A stretch of 14,786 bases of DNA from an uncultured Gammaproteobacteria bacterium (GCA_903870185.1 CAIQCE010000184.1:1-14786); one strand, 5' to 3'. Counted from the first letter of the stretch, positions 1-7,751 are shown. Translations and numbers: made by a program. Notes: generated by a model not told the origin, from the letters alone.

Positions 1-736
1 ATATGAAAATAAAATAAAGAATGGAACTTTTTCGCAAATTTCTATCATTAAAGGCCGACTTAAAAATAGTCACTGCATGAAATAAATTAAATGAACTCGT
101 GGCCTTCTTAGGAATAAAAGTTTCTTTAAAAAGCCAAAATAACAGCAAAATATTCAAAAACGAAATAGTGGCTGCGAAATAAAAAGGGGTGGCAAAATCA
201 AACCAAGACACTAAATGAGGATTAGATAAAATCCCACCGACCAAAGGACCAATGATAAAACCGATGGAAAGCACTAAAAACATATAGCTCATATTTCGAG
301 CTTTATGTTCCTGCAAACTAATATCAACAATAGCCGCTTGTGCAATCGGCTGACTACCCGAAGTAAATCCTCCAATCACACGACCCAAAATCAGTAAGGC
401 TAAACTATGCGTAATAATAGCCCAGGCCGAAAAAAGATAGCTCAAAAATGCGCCGAACAGACAAATGATTAATGACTTTTTTCGACCTATTTTATCAGAT
501 AAATCACCTAAAATGGCGGCTCCCAAAAACCAATACAACATGAAAACACTAATCACCACCCCATAAATTAAATTATGGTAGGTCGGAGTTGAAAGTTCAG
601 CTGATAAAAATCCACTGCCAGGATCAAAGATCAGTCCATTTAAAATAGGAAATACCAATCCAAGACCCATACTATCAATAAATAACACGAGCAGCAGTGG
701 AGCGGCTTTAACCAGAAAAGAAGTTTTTGAATGCAT
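1..736 (-). CDS. MFS transporter, TetA/DHA1-like, N-terminal part only (runs off left edge)
   Basis: I translated 245 codons from the ATG at 736 to the window edge without a stop. This is the N-terminal half of a major facilitator superfamily transporter, an inner-membrane carrier usually driven by the proton gradient. The first helix is at about residues 11-33 (LLLVLFIDSMGLGLVFPIL). Further hydrophobic segments lie at about 57-77, 88-108, 110-132, 150-170 and 183-204, giving the six helices of one half. The loop after helix 2 has the MFS motif A, GDLSDKIGRKK at 77-87. Drug/proton antiporters of the TetA/DHA1 type look like this, but the substrate cannot be read from half a protein. An in-frame TAA lies just upstream, so the start is well bounded, although no clear Shine-Dalgarno precedes it. 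It lies downstream of tldD in the same orientation but behind a repeat-filled spacer and a candidate promoter of its own, so it is probably a separate unit. It is the only gene here outside the core envelope set. Confidence 0.85.
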   Translation of the reverse strand, partial: MHSKTSFLVKAAPLLLVLFIDSMGLGLVFPILNGLIFDPGSGFLSAELSTPTYHNLIYGVVISVFMLYWFLGAAILGDLSDKIGRKKSLIICLFGAFLSYLFSAWAIITHSLALLILGRVIGGFTSGSQPIAQAAIVDISLQEHKARNMSYMFLVLSIGFIIGPLVGGILSNPHLVSWFDFATPFYFAATISFLNILLLFWLFKETFIPKKATSSFNLFHAVTIFKSAFNDRNLRKSSILYFIFI

Positions 737-767
737 GAGAGAAATCCATTACGGTGTAAAAGTGCTA

Positions 768-797
768 ATCATATACTAAAAGGGTTTAAATGGGCAA
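768..797 (-). promoter_or_regulatory. Candidate sigma70 promoter for the MFS gene
   Basis: On the minus strand TTGCCC (797-792) and TATGAT (773-768) are separated by 18 bases. The -10 box matches TATAAT at five of six positions and the -35 box matches TTGACA at four of six. Transcription would begin about 25 bases before the MFS start codon. This was found by eye; such matches are frequent in AT-rich DNA. Confidence 0.4.
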
Positions 798-830
798 TTA
801 CGGAGGGCACCCATTAGAGTTTAATCCGCC

Positions 831-853
831 ATCCCGCGACATGTCCGCGGGAT
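831..853. repeat. Perfect palindromic hairpin element with ATCCCGCG arms
   Basis: The arms ATCCCGCG (831-838) and CGCGGGAT (846-853) are exact reverse complements around a 7-base loop, ACATGTC, which itself contains the palindrome ACATGT. The element is GC-rich inside AT-rich intergenic DNA and lies between tldD and the MFS gene. Its form (ATCCCGCG, short loop, CGCGGGATCCAGGC) resembles dispersed REP-like palindromes found between genes in many proteobacteria. Only one copy is present in this window, so membership of a dispersed family is inference. Confidence 0.6.
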
Positions 854-881
854 CCAGGCAAGATCCAAAAAGAACAGGTTT

Positions 882-949
882 GTTGGGCTCGTCCTGCATC
901 AGGTTTATCAAGAATTTAAGCTCAGTGCTATTGCAGGACTTAGCCCAAC
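882..949. repeat. Long imperfect inverted repeat downstream of tldD
   Basis: The left arm is GTTGGGCT (882-889), one base, then GTCCTGCA (891-898). The right arm is TGCAGGAC (932-939), two bases, then AGCCCAAC (942-949). The arms can form two 8-bp perfect stems separated by a 1x2 internal loop and closed by a 33-base loop. No run of T follows the stem on the minus strand, so it is not a typical intrinsic terminator, although it could act as a 3'-end stabiliser for the tldD message. The right arm runs into CCAACCTA (945-952), a core also seen in the pnp-comEC spacer. Confidence 0.65.
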
Positions 950-982
950 CTACATTATTTTATGCTCACTTGAGAGGAATTA

Positions 983-998
983 GCTTGGCACCAACCTA
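983..998. repeat. Short copy of the CCAACCTA-type repeat overlapping the tldD stop
   Basis: These 16 bases differ by one base from 14087-14102 in the pnp-comEC spacer. The match ends exactly at the CTA that is the TAG stop of tldD on the minus strand. A one-mismatch 16-mer pair can arise by chance in 15 kb. The support is that the other copies of CCAACCTA I can find (945, 14095, 14111) are also all outside genes. Confidence 0.35.
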
Positions 999-2435
999 CT
1001 CTGCCCCACCGATTGTTAATGCATCGATCTTTAAAGTTGGCTGCCCGACCCCGACAGGGACACTTTGGCCAGCTTTACCACAGTTGCCGATCCCCTCATC
1101 AAGCTTAAGATCATTACCCACCATAGAAACACGAGTTAATACTTCAGGTCCGTTACCAATCAAAGTAGCCCCTCGGACGGGCGCCTTAATCTTTCCATTT
1201 TCGATCCAATAAGCTTCGCTGGCTGTAAAGACAAATTTCCCAGAGGTGATATCCACTTGCCCACCTGAAAAATCTACGGCATAAAGCCCCTTTTTAACTG
1301 AAGCAATAATTTCCTCAGGATCGGACTCACCCGGCAACATATAGGTATTCGTCATCCGAGGTAAAGGCACACTGGCATAAGATTCACGTCGACCATTACC
1401 CGTTGGTTTCATATTCATGAGGTGGGCATTTAGCTTATCTAAAATATAACCTTTCAGAACCCCATTTTCGATCAATACTGTTCGTTCTGTGGGCGTTCCT
1501 TCATCATCCACTGTCAAAGAGCCACGGTGACCCGGGATAGTGCCATCATCGACAATCGTACATAAAGAGGAGGCTACTTTCTGTTCTAATCGACCACTAA
1601 ATGCAGAAGATCCTTTACGGTTAAAATCACCCTCAAGCCCATGCCCTACCGCCTCATGAAGCAACACAGCTGGCCAGCCAGGTCCTAATACCACAGGCAA
1701 CGTACCTGCGGGTGCAGGTATAGCCTCTAAGCCCAACAAGGCTTGTCGAACGGCCTTATTCACATAGGACTCTAATCGATTAGAGTCCAGTAAAAAATCA
1801 TAACCTGAACGAGCTCCGCCTCCAGCTCCTCCTTGTTCACGCTTAGAACCTTCTGCCACAATCACACGCAATGAGAGATGCACTAGTGGACGAAAATCAG
1901 CTGCCATAGTTCCATCGCTATTGAGGATTAGAACCAGCTCTGAACTACCCGAAAGTGAAACCATTACCTGTTTCACTCTGGGATCTTTTGCTCGTGCCAA
2001 CTGATCTACCTTATGGAGTAAAGCAATCTTCTCGGCTTCAGTAATGGAATACAATGGATTAAGTGCAGGATAATAAGATGGAGATTCAACGCTAGAAGCC
2101 ACTTGAATCCGGCCACTCTCATTTTGATGAACAATACTTCGAGCTGATTTTAAGGCCTGTTCCAAAGCCTTAGTGCCGATCTCATCTGCATAAGCAAAAC
2201 CTGTCTTCTCACCGCTGATCACTCGCAACCCAAAACCTTTATCAATACTAAAACTACCTTCCTTAACTAAACCATCCTCCAGAGACCAATGCTCTTCCTG
2301 TGAGGCTTGAAAATAAAGATCAGCGTGATTAATTTGTGGACCCATCGCTTTAGCTAGAATTGACTCTAGATATCGTGGCGATAAATTCACCGGCTCAAGC
2401 AAATTTTCAACTGCATAGTCAATATGAGTATTCAT
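996..2435 (-). CDS. tldD: TldD, metalloprotease subunit of the TldD/TldE complex
   Basis: The product is 479 aa from the ATG at 2435, almost the length of E. coli TldD (481 aa). In the known complex TldD carries the zinc site and, with TldE (PmbA), degrades unfolded peptides; it matures microcin B17 and cleaves the CcdA antitoxin. The zinc site is visible: HEAVGH, with His260, Glu261 and His264, followed by the conserved GLEGD. A late Cys at about 452 (GNCGKAGQ) corresponds to the third zinc ligand. The C-terminus ends in the family-typical GQPTLKIDALTIGG. The frame is open 28 codons further upstream, but that stretch overlaps the 3' end of yhdP and lacks family features. The ATG at 2435 sits 5 bases after the yhdP stop with AAGG in place as ribosome site, so it is preferred. 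It is the last gene of the mre-yhdP-tldD cluster; a tldE partner is not in the window. The stop is TAG, inside a repeat-like 16-mer. Confidence 0.97.
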   Translation of the reverse strand: MNTHIDYAVENLLEPVNLSPRYLESILAKAMGPQINHADLYFQASQEEHWSLEDGLVKEGSFSIDKGFGLRVISGEKTGFAYADEIGTKALEQALKSARSIVHQNESGRIQVASSVESPSYYPALNPLYSITEAEKIALLHKVDQLARAKDPRVKQVMVSLSGSSELVLILNSDGTMAADFRPLVHLSLRVIVAEGSKREQGGAGGGARSGYDFLLDSNRLESYVNKAVRQALLGLEAIPAPAGTLPVVLGPGWPAVLLHEAVGHGLEGDFNRKGSSAFSGRLEQKVASSLCTIVDDGTIPGHRGSLTVDDEGTPTERTVLIENGVLKGYILDKLNAHLMNMKPTGNGRRESYASVPLPRMTNTYMLPGESDPEEIIASVKKGLYAVDFSGGQVDITSGKFVFTASEAYWIENGKIKAPVRGATLIGNGPEVLTRVSMVGNDLKLDEGIGNCGKAGQSVPVGVGQPTLKIDALTIGGAE

Positions 2436-2440
2436 TATAT

Positions 2441-5400
2441 TTACCTTAAATTGCCTGCTGCTTTCAATGCAGCAGGTGACTGGTGCATTGAAACCGGGAT
2501 AATATTCGGTTTTCCCCATGTGCCTGTAACTTGATATTGAAAATTGATCACCTTACCCACCACCTTCGGCGCAATAACACTATTTGCAAACCATGCGATT
2601 GCACCTGCAATCGGATTGACAGCAAAGGCGGCTATCACAGGCAAACTTCCAGTAACATTAGGGGTCACAGTTAAATATAACCCATAATCCTTTGCTACGT
2701 AACCAATACGGCCGTTCGCTTGAATTCTTGCAACTGGGCCATTGACATCAATATTATTCGAAATTGCACTTCCATTTTGCAAGGTGAAACGACCGCTCAT
2801 TCGATTGAATGCAAAACCTTGCTTAGTGAGATGAGTCAAAGTTTGAGGCAGTGATTGAATACTGAGTAAATTTAAAAGCCTTCCAAATCCAATTTCAGAT
2901 TGAGTTTTTTCACTTAAATTAACAATTAGCCCCTGAGATAAGTTCACATTCACTATTCCATTCAACTGGGTCAGCATGGGAGAAAATAATTCCCCAACCC
3001 AGTTGATGGAAAAATTTACCAGCCCTTTTCCACCCTGCAAAGCAGATGTCACTCCAAATTCATTTAAAGCTCGACCCGCATTCTTAAAATTAATTCTTCC
3101 TAGTAAGCTATTTAAGAAAGAATCAGTATGTTTTTCAGAGCGTCCGTTAACCCATAAACTATAATCTTTCGTTTCCAAATTAAATGTATTAATTGAAATA
3201 CCATTTGTGATTGGTTGTGTTGACAATCTAAGCCGCCCGAATAAATTATCTCCATATTGAAAATCACTGACAGCAATTTCCATCACCCCTAACTTAGTTA
3301 AATCAAACGCATTTTTATCATTGGGATTCAATGAAGGAAGATGCAACTTCTCCAATTTAGCTGTTAAAGCCACCGGCGATGCATTTTGTAAGGAAAAATT
3401 GGGGAGTGTAATTTTGCCAGATAACTGCTCGCTGCTAATATTCGCCACCCATTGCTGTGAATCTAGTTGGATCCCTAAATTAACAAGGTTAAATGGATAC
3501 CCGAGCACTGATAATAAATCCGTTTTTAGCTTAATAAAACGCAAACCATTACTACTCATATTTTTCATTGTTCCAAATAAATCCGTCCAATGATTCAAAA
3601 TTGGCTGCCAATAAGACCAATCAAATTTTTGAAATTTCAACCTCAATGCCAAACCGGGTGTAGTTTGTTGTTGAGCAGGGGTATCACCATAGACAATTTC
3701 ACCACTATAGAAATCCAGCTGATCATTTTTTTTATTTAATTGCAGCGCAGCACTTAAATCTTGACCATAATGAGCATCTAGCTGAACAGGTTCATTGGTT
3801 TTGGGAATATTCATCTCAACGATCAATGGAATGGACTGGTCCATCGATTTAGAATAAACGGAATCTATGTCTATGCCAATGCCCTCTAATTCTGATTGAA
3901 AAGTGACCGAATTAGGTAGAACAGTGTCAGACTCATACAAATCAAGCTTCGCTGAATAAGGGCTTAACCCTTTGAAAAAATCGAGATATCGAGTATTAAA
4001 CTGGGTTTTCAATTTATCAATTGAAAACATACCCACCGCATTAACTTCAACCTTATTGGGTTTTGAAGGCTCATGTAGTGTTTTAAGATCTAATTTAATA
4101 TCATTATTTAAAAATCTTCCTGTTAATTCTGATGAGCTTAAATTATCTTGAGTAAAATTTAATGAACCAGTTAATTGATCCAATGACAATTTCCATTCAG
4201 GTAATTTTAATTCTGCATCCTGCATCTTCAATAATCCAATCACTTCAGCCTGATAATGTGCATTCGCATAATCATTAAGTGGAATTTGAATCTTCAAATC
4301 AAGATCCATAGGACCCGAGAGCGATAAAGAAGAAATTTCATGAGCAAATTTCAACGGGCTCGACTCCAGAAATTGTTGACCCTCTTTCAAATCAGAATTA
4401 ACTTCACCCGAAACTTTAAGCAATCCTTTAGGCAAATCAGGTATCGATGCCTCAAGCTGATTGATGCTATTGCCCATGATAATAGCTTCCGCATTTTGAA
4501 TTTGCATGCTATTTTTTGTAAAAACCAACCCTCCTGAAATCTTCTCCACCGCTGGCCAACTTGGATCAAATTTTATATCAACATCTTTAAGCTTAGAATT
4601 TATCTCAAAATGTCCTTGATTTTGCTTGAATGGGAACTCAGCCATTGAACCATTCATAATCCAAGTTCCTTCTGGAATACTACCACCTAGAATAGATCGA
4701 CTTAACCAATCACGGACCTCTTTGGGTAAATACTCATTAGGCAGATAAGTCCTCAATTTAGATAAATCAGCCACCTTAAAATTTGCCAACAGTTTTATAT
4801 AGTTTTGCTTCGGACCAAAAAGATAACTTCCCTGCCCTTGTAATTGTATATTGCTATCACCAAGTTCCAATTGATCAACCTGGACCTTCCAATTTTCATC
4901 CTTCTGCATCCAATTTATTTTTGCAAAGAATCGAGCCCAGGGTAATGGAGCATTAAATAATTTTGGCCAATTTAAAATCCAATTTTCAGAATCCAATGTA
5001 AGATGCCCAAAGGGTGACTTCCACAAGAGGTCTCCACTCAAATGGCTAAACCCCGGGAAATTGGATCTTGCTTGCAAATGAAGATTTGAAAAATGAGTTG
5101 TCAATTGCACTTCATTGAAACTCCAATGATCGCCTCTTTGCTCTAACAGAAAATTGGAACATTCACCCTTTGGTTTTAATTCATTAAAAAATTTCTTCAA
5201 ACTTTCTGGAGCTGCTTTTATTTCATTAATAAAATAATAGAGGTCTGTTAAGTTTACTTTTTTTATTCCCAGTGCTTGATGCTGTTCTCCACCCATTTCT
5301 TCTGGATATATTTGATAAAATAAATATGATTCTCGCCATTCCTGATCATTCATATGCAAATCAAGATGATCGGCCGCCAAAGACCACCCACCCTGATAAA

Positions 5401-6331
5401 GCTGCCAGGTTAAATTAGTTGAAAAATGGCTGATTAACAGTTTTTTTGAAAAAACAGGCGTATTAAGCACTAGATTTTGAACTTCTAATTGACTTTGAAC
5501 ACGTTGAAGCTGATTTCGATGCCAATCTAACCAAGCTTTCAAATTGGCACTTCCTTGGGTAACTTGGTTTGATTGTAATAGCTCTTTAATTAATGGGATT
5601 TTCATCCACTCGGAAAGCTGCATTTGATTGATACTAATATAGAGGCGTGTATTAAATCTTAGTTTCTTAAGATTAATATGATTCAAATCAATATTAAAAA
5701 CTAGCTGATGCGCTAAGATTTGTGGAAGCACTGCTGTCCCCACAATATGACGACTCGATCCACCCCCACTGATTTCTAACTGAGCTTCTCGAATTGGAAA
5801 AAAAGTTCCATCTGAACGGTGCCAATTAATACTCAAATCATGAATAGCGATACTACCTTGGGTAAGTAGCCATAATAGAGTATCATCGAGCTTTAATCCT
5901 TGACTGGATAATTGAGATCCCTGAAACGAATTTGTAATTCCCGCTAAATTTAAATTATTAGAATTATCCTGTGTAATTTCGAGCTGAACTCCATTTAAAG
6001 TGAGCTTGCCTGGCAAGAGTCTCCAACTCAACAAGCTGTGCAATAAATCAATTCGAACAACCAACTGTTGTATTTGGATCACGGGTTGTTCTTGAGCAGA
6101 ATTCATCACCAGCACATCACCAAATCGAAGCGTGGGAGAAAAATGCTGCCACTCCGCCTCAATTGAATTGATTTTTACAGGCACATGCATGGCAACTGAA
6201 GCCCAATTCTCAAAATACTCCCGCTTGTTATCAAAAATCACTGGCAAATAAATGCGTAATAAATTCAAGCATAAAGCTATAACTAAAATTAGGCTGATGA
6301 GTAACCAGCGAAGAATATTTAAAATTCTCAA
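2441..6331 (-). CDS. yhdP: YhdP, AsmA-like inner-membrane protein of phospholipid transport to the outer membrane
   Basis: This is a giant AsmA/TamB-like protein of 1296 aa (E. coli YhdP is 1266 aa). One N-terminal membrane anchor lies at about residues 8-29 (LRWLLISLILVIALCLNLL). A long beta-rich periplasmic region follows, with the repetitive G-x-L/hydrophobic pattern of AsmA-like domains, such as GSYLFGPKQNYIKLLANFKV. The C-terminal block is highly characteristic: SGRFTLQNGSAISNNIDVNG, then LTVTPNVTGSLPVIAAF and FQYQVTGTWGKPNI near the end. In E. coli, YhdP acts with TamB and YdbH as partly redundant proteins that move phospholipids across the periplasm to the outer membrane. The only usable start is TTG at 6331, since an in-frame stop lies close upstream, and GGAGG stands 10 bases before it. 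It lies 19 bases after mreD and 5 bases before tldD, so co-transcription is likely. E. coli has maf (yhdE) and rng between mreD and yhdP; both are absent here. The reading frame is intact. Confidence 0.95.
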   Translation of the reverse strand: MRILNILRWLLISLILVIALCLNLLRIYLPVIFDNKREYFENWASVAMHVPVKINSIEAEWQHFSPTLRFGDVLVMNSAQEQPVIQIQQLVVRIDLLHSLLSWRLLPGKLTLNGVQLEITQDNSNNLNLAGITNSFQGSQLSSQGLKLDDTLLWLLTQGSIAIHDLSINWHRSDGTFFPIREAQLEISGGGSSRHIVGTAVLPQILAHQLVFNIDLNHINLKKLRFNTRLYISINQMQLSEWMKIPLIKELLQSNQVTQGSANLKAWLDWHRNQLQRVQSQLEVQNLVLNTPVFSKKLLISHFSTNLTWQLYQGGWSLAADHLDLHMNDQEWRESYLFYQIYPEEMGGEQHQALGIKKVNLTDLYYFINEIKAAPESLKKFFNELKPKGECSNFLLEQRGDHWSFNEVQLTTHFSNLHLQARSNFPGFSHLSGDLLWKSPFGHLTLDSENWILNWPKLFNAPLPWARFFAKINWMQKDENWKVQVDQLELGDSNIQLQGQGSYLFGPKQNYIKLLANFKVADLSKLRTYLPNEYLPKEVRDWLSRSILGGSIPEGTWIMNGSMAEFPFKQNQGHFEINSKLKDVDIKFDPSWPAVEKISGGLVFTKNSMQIQNAEAIIMGNSINQLEASIPDLPKGLLKVSGEVNSDLKEGQQFLESSPLKFAHEISSLSLSGPMDLDLKIQIPLNDYANAHYQAEVIGLLKMQDAELKLPEWKLSLDQLTGSLNFTQDNLSSSELTGRFLNNDIKLDLKTLHEPSKPNKVEVNAVGMFSIDKLKTQFNTRYLDFFKGLSPYSAKLDLYESDTVLPNSVTFQSELEGIGIDIDSVYSKSMDQSIPLIVEMNIPKTNEPVQLDAHYGQDLSAALQLNKKNDQLDFYSGEIVYGDTPAQQQTTPGLALRLKFQKFDWSYWQPILNHWTDLFGTMKNMSSNGLRFIKLKTDLLSVLGYPFNLVNLGIQLDSQQWVANISSEQLSGKITLPNFSLQNASPVALTAKLEKLHLPSLNPNDKNAFDLTKLGVMEIAVSDFQYGDNLFGRLRLSTQPITNGISINTFNLETKDYSLWVNGRSEKHTDSFLNSLLGRINFKNAGRALNEFGVTSALQGGKGLVNFSINWVGELFSPMLTQLNGIVNVNLSQGLIVNLSEKTQSEIGFGRLLNLLSIQSLPQTLTHLTKQGFAFNRMSGRFTLQNGSAISNNIDVNGPVARIQANGRIGYVAKDYGLYLTVTPNVTGSLPVIAAFAVNPIAGAIAWFANSVIAPKVVGKVINFQYQVTGTWGKPNIIPVSMHQSPAALKAAGNLR

Positions 6332-6350
6332 GTTATCTCAACCTCCCCAT
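6329..6350 (-). promoter_or_regulatory. yhdP ribosome site with TTG start and a 5-codon leader frame
   Basis: Directly after the mreD stop (TAA) the minus strand reads ATG GGG AGG TTG AGA TAA, a five-codon frame in phase with mreD, then one base, then the TTG start of yhdP. The Shine-Dalgarno GGAGG (6346-6342) lies inside this mini-frame. Ribosomes finishing mreD, or the mini-frame, could re-initiate at the TTG, which would couple YhdP output to mreD translation. The sequence is plain; the coupling is inference. Confidence 0.5.
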
Positions 6351-6839
6351 TTACCAAGAACGAAGATGTCTATGATATTTTTTGAGGAATGGACTCATTA
6401 ACATCCATGCGAATAAGCTGGAAAAAATTGGAAGAATGCCTAGCCATCTGACGACTCCTGAATGTGTCAAATGAATAATCCAATATTGAACGCCATAGTA
6501 ACAACTGCTCAATAAACCTATGACAAATATCTGCTGAGAAACAGGAAAAACATGAAACCGATCTCTCAAATTTGACAATAAATATAAAGTAACTAAAAGC
6601 GGAAAAGTATGCTGGCCGATAGCTGTATCTGTGACAAGATCCATGATCAAGCCTACCAACCATACAATTCCAAGACCTACCCGACTGGGTTCAGCGATTG
6701 CCCAATACATCAATGCCAATAGAACCCAACCCGGCTCAATCCATTGCATCCAATGAGGAACGGGAAGAAGTCCCAACATTAATGCTAAAAGTAGCGAAAA
6801 AGCTATACGCAGCCAGCTAGTTGATGAACTTGCTCTCAT
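6351..6839 (-). CDS. mreD: MreD, rod-shape-determining inner-membrane protein
   Basis: The product is 162 aa, the same length as E. coli MreD. It is a small integral membrane protein that joins MreC and MreB in the elongasome, the complex that guides lateral-wall peptidoglycan synthesis. The sequence is almost entirely hydrophobic segments: about residues 9-27, 36-47, 54-67, 81-90, 103-121 and 132-150. The conserved GLIMDLVTDTAIGQHT after the third segment carries the family's Gly/Asp-containing loop. The ATG overlaps the mreC stop as ATGA, which indicates translational coupling. The strongly conserved gene order mreB-mreC-mreD supports the call, because MreD itself varies in sequence. Confidence 0.95.
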   Translation of the reverse strand: MRASSSTSWLRIAFSLLLALMLGLLPVPHWMQWIEPGWVLLALMYWAIAEPSRVGLGIVWLVGLIMDLVTDTAIGQHTFPLLVTLYLLSNLRDRFHVFPVSQQIFVIGLLSSCYYGVQYWIIHLTHSGVVRWLGILPIFSSLFAWMLMSPFLKKYHRHLRSW

Positions 6840-7738
6840 AATAAACTACTCGGTAGAATTATTTTTTCGTTAGAACCCTTATGACTGAGTTGATCCTTCA
6901 CTTCTTCGTAATGATCTGCTTTTTCAGGCCAAACGAGTAAAACTTGTTCAGCTCGATTCAGACGTGCTGAAGGAGCTAAGCTAACACTCATAAATTGTTC
7001 TCCTGGAGTCACCGTCACTTTAGAAACAACAGCAACGGGATAACCTGCTGGGAATCGCTGCCCTAACCCTGAACTAACGAACAAATCTCCCTTCTGAATA
7101 TCGGTGGTATCTGGCACATTCAACAATGCTAGTAGTCCATTGGAACCTAGTCCTACCGCAATAGCTCGAATACCATTACGAGAATTTTGCACTGGAATCG
7201 CGCTTCGAGTATCCGTGATTAAAAGCACCTTGCTCGTCAAAGGACCCACTCTTACGACCTGCCCCATAACACCATAAGCATCTAAAATAGGTAATCCTTC
7301 CACCACCTCTTCATTGGTTCCTTTATCAATCACCATTTGCTGAGAAGAGGGATCTAAATCGACTGCCAATAAACGAGCCACCTTAGTTTTGCCTACTACT
7401 TCGGTAGTCGAGCTTAACAATTCACGTAAATGCTCATTTTCTCGCTGCAATGCAATCAGACGCTGCAGCTTTGACTCTAAAATCAATTCATGCGCACGCA
7501 ATTTCGCATTTTCACCTAATAATTCTTGTTGAGTCGATACACTATCCCCTATCCAACGGATTAAACGTACAGGAGCATCCACTAAAAATTGAATAGGTAC
7601 TACTAGAACAGTCGCGTGGGCACGCCAAAGACGAAATGAAGGAGAATGGCGTTCTGAAATAAATAACGCGATTGTCAAAGTAAGCAAGATAAGAAAACGA
7701 AGGCCCTGTGCAGGGCCGCGCTTAAAGATACTTCTGAT
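6836..7738 (-). CDS. mreC: MreC, rod-shape-determining protein, probable AUC start
   Basis: MreC is a single-pass inner-membrane protein whose periplasmic part binds penicillin-binding protein 2/RodA partners and links them to MreB. I place the start at ATC (7738), giving 300 aa. The N-terminus then reads [M]RSIFKRGPAQGLRFLILL, matching the short basic leader with an IFxRGP-like motif before the membrane helix in gammaproteobacterial MreC. The helix spans about residues 13-27. A coiled coil follows at about 68-110 (ENAKLRAHELILESKLQRL), and the beta-domain fills about 115-275. The first conventional start is TTG at 7687, which would remove the leader and half the helix and has no Shine-Dalgarno. 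The ATC has AGGGGG 7 bases upstream, and an in-frame TAA lies 6 codons before it. The end overlaps mreD by 4 bases. A sequencing error turning ATG into ATC is the main alternative for the start; the gene identity is secure. Confidence 0.93.
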   Translation of the reverse strand: MRSIFKRGPAQGLRFLILLTLTIALFISERHSPSFRLWRAHATVLVVPIQFLVDAPVRLIRWIGDSVSTQQELLGENAKLRAHELILESKLQRLIALQRENEHLRELLSSTTEVVGKTKVARLLAVDLDPSSQQMVIDKGTNEEVVEGLPILDAYGVMGQVVRVGPLTSKVLLITDTRSAIPVQNSRNGIRAIAVGLGSNGLLALLNVPDTTDIQKGDLFVSSGLGQRFPAGYPVAVVSKVTVTPGEQFMSVSLAPSARLNRAEQVLLVWPEKADHYEEVKDQLSHKGSNEKIILPSSLL

Positions 7739-7751
7739 GGTACCGCCCCCT
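7736..7751 (-). promoter_or_regulatory. Strong Shine-Dalgarno preceding the proposed AUC start of mreC
   Basis: The minus strand reads AGGGGG (7751-7746), seven bases CGGTACC, then ATC (7738-7736). The spacing is ideal for initiation. No ATG, GTG or TTG in the mreC frame lies between the in-frame upstream TAA and the TTG at 7687, so this ribosome site points to the ATC codon. Confidence 0.6.

Noticed and set aside
789..815. AATGGG/CCCATT inverted repeat upstream of the MFS gene
   Set aside because: Six-base arms around a 15-base loop, with no T-run, are too weak to call a terminator or element.
790..1212. Plus-strand open frame of 140 codons across the tldD 3' end
   Set aside because: It runs antisense to the well-conserved tldD C-terminus and through the palindromic repeats. 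The protein has no recognisable domain and its composition looks like out-of-frame translation.
2436..2519. 28-codon N-terminal extension of tldD from the ATG at 2519
   Set aside because: It overlaps the conserved C-terminus of yhdP and would make TldD longer than the family. The ATG at 2435 gives the expected length and has AAGG upstream.
6370..6663. Second minus-strand frame inside mreD (97 codons)
   Set aside because: It lies wholly within mreD in another frame, and its Cys/Phe/Ser-rich translation is typical of a shadow of a membrane-protein gene.
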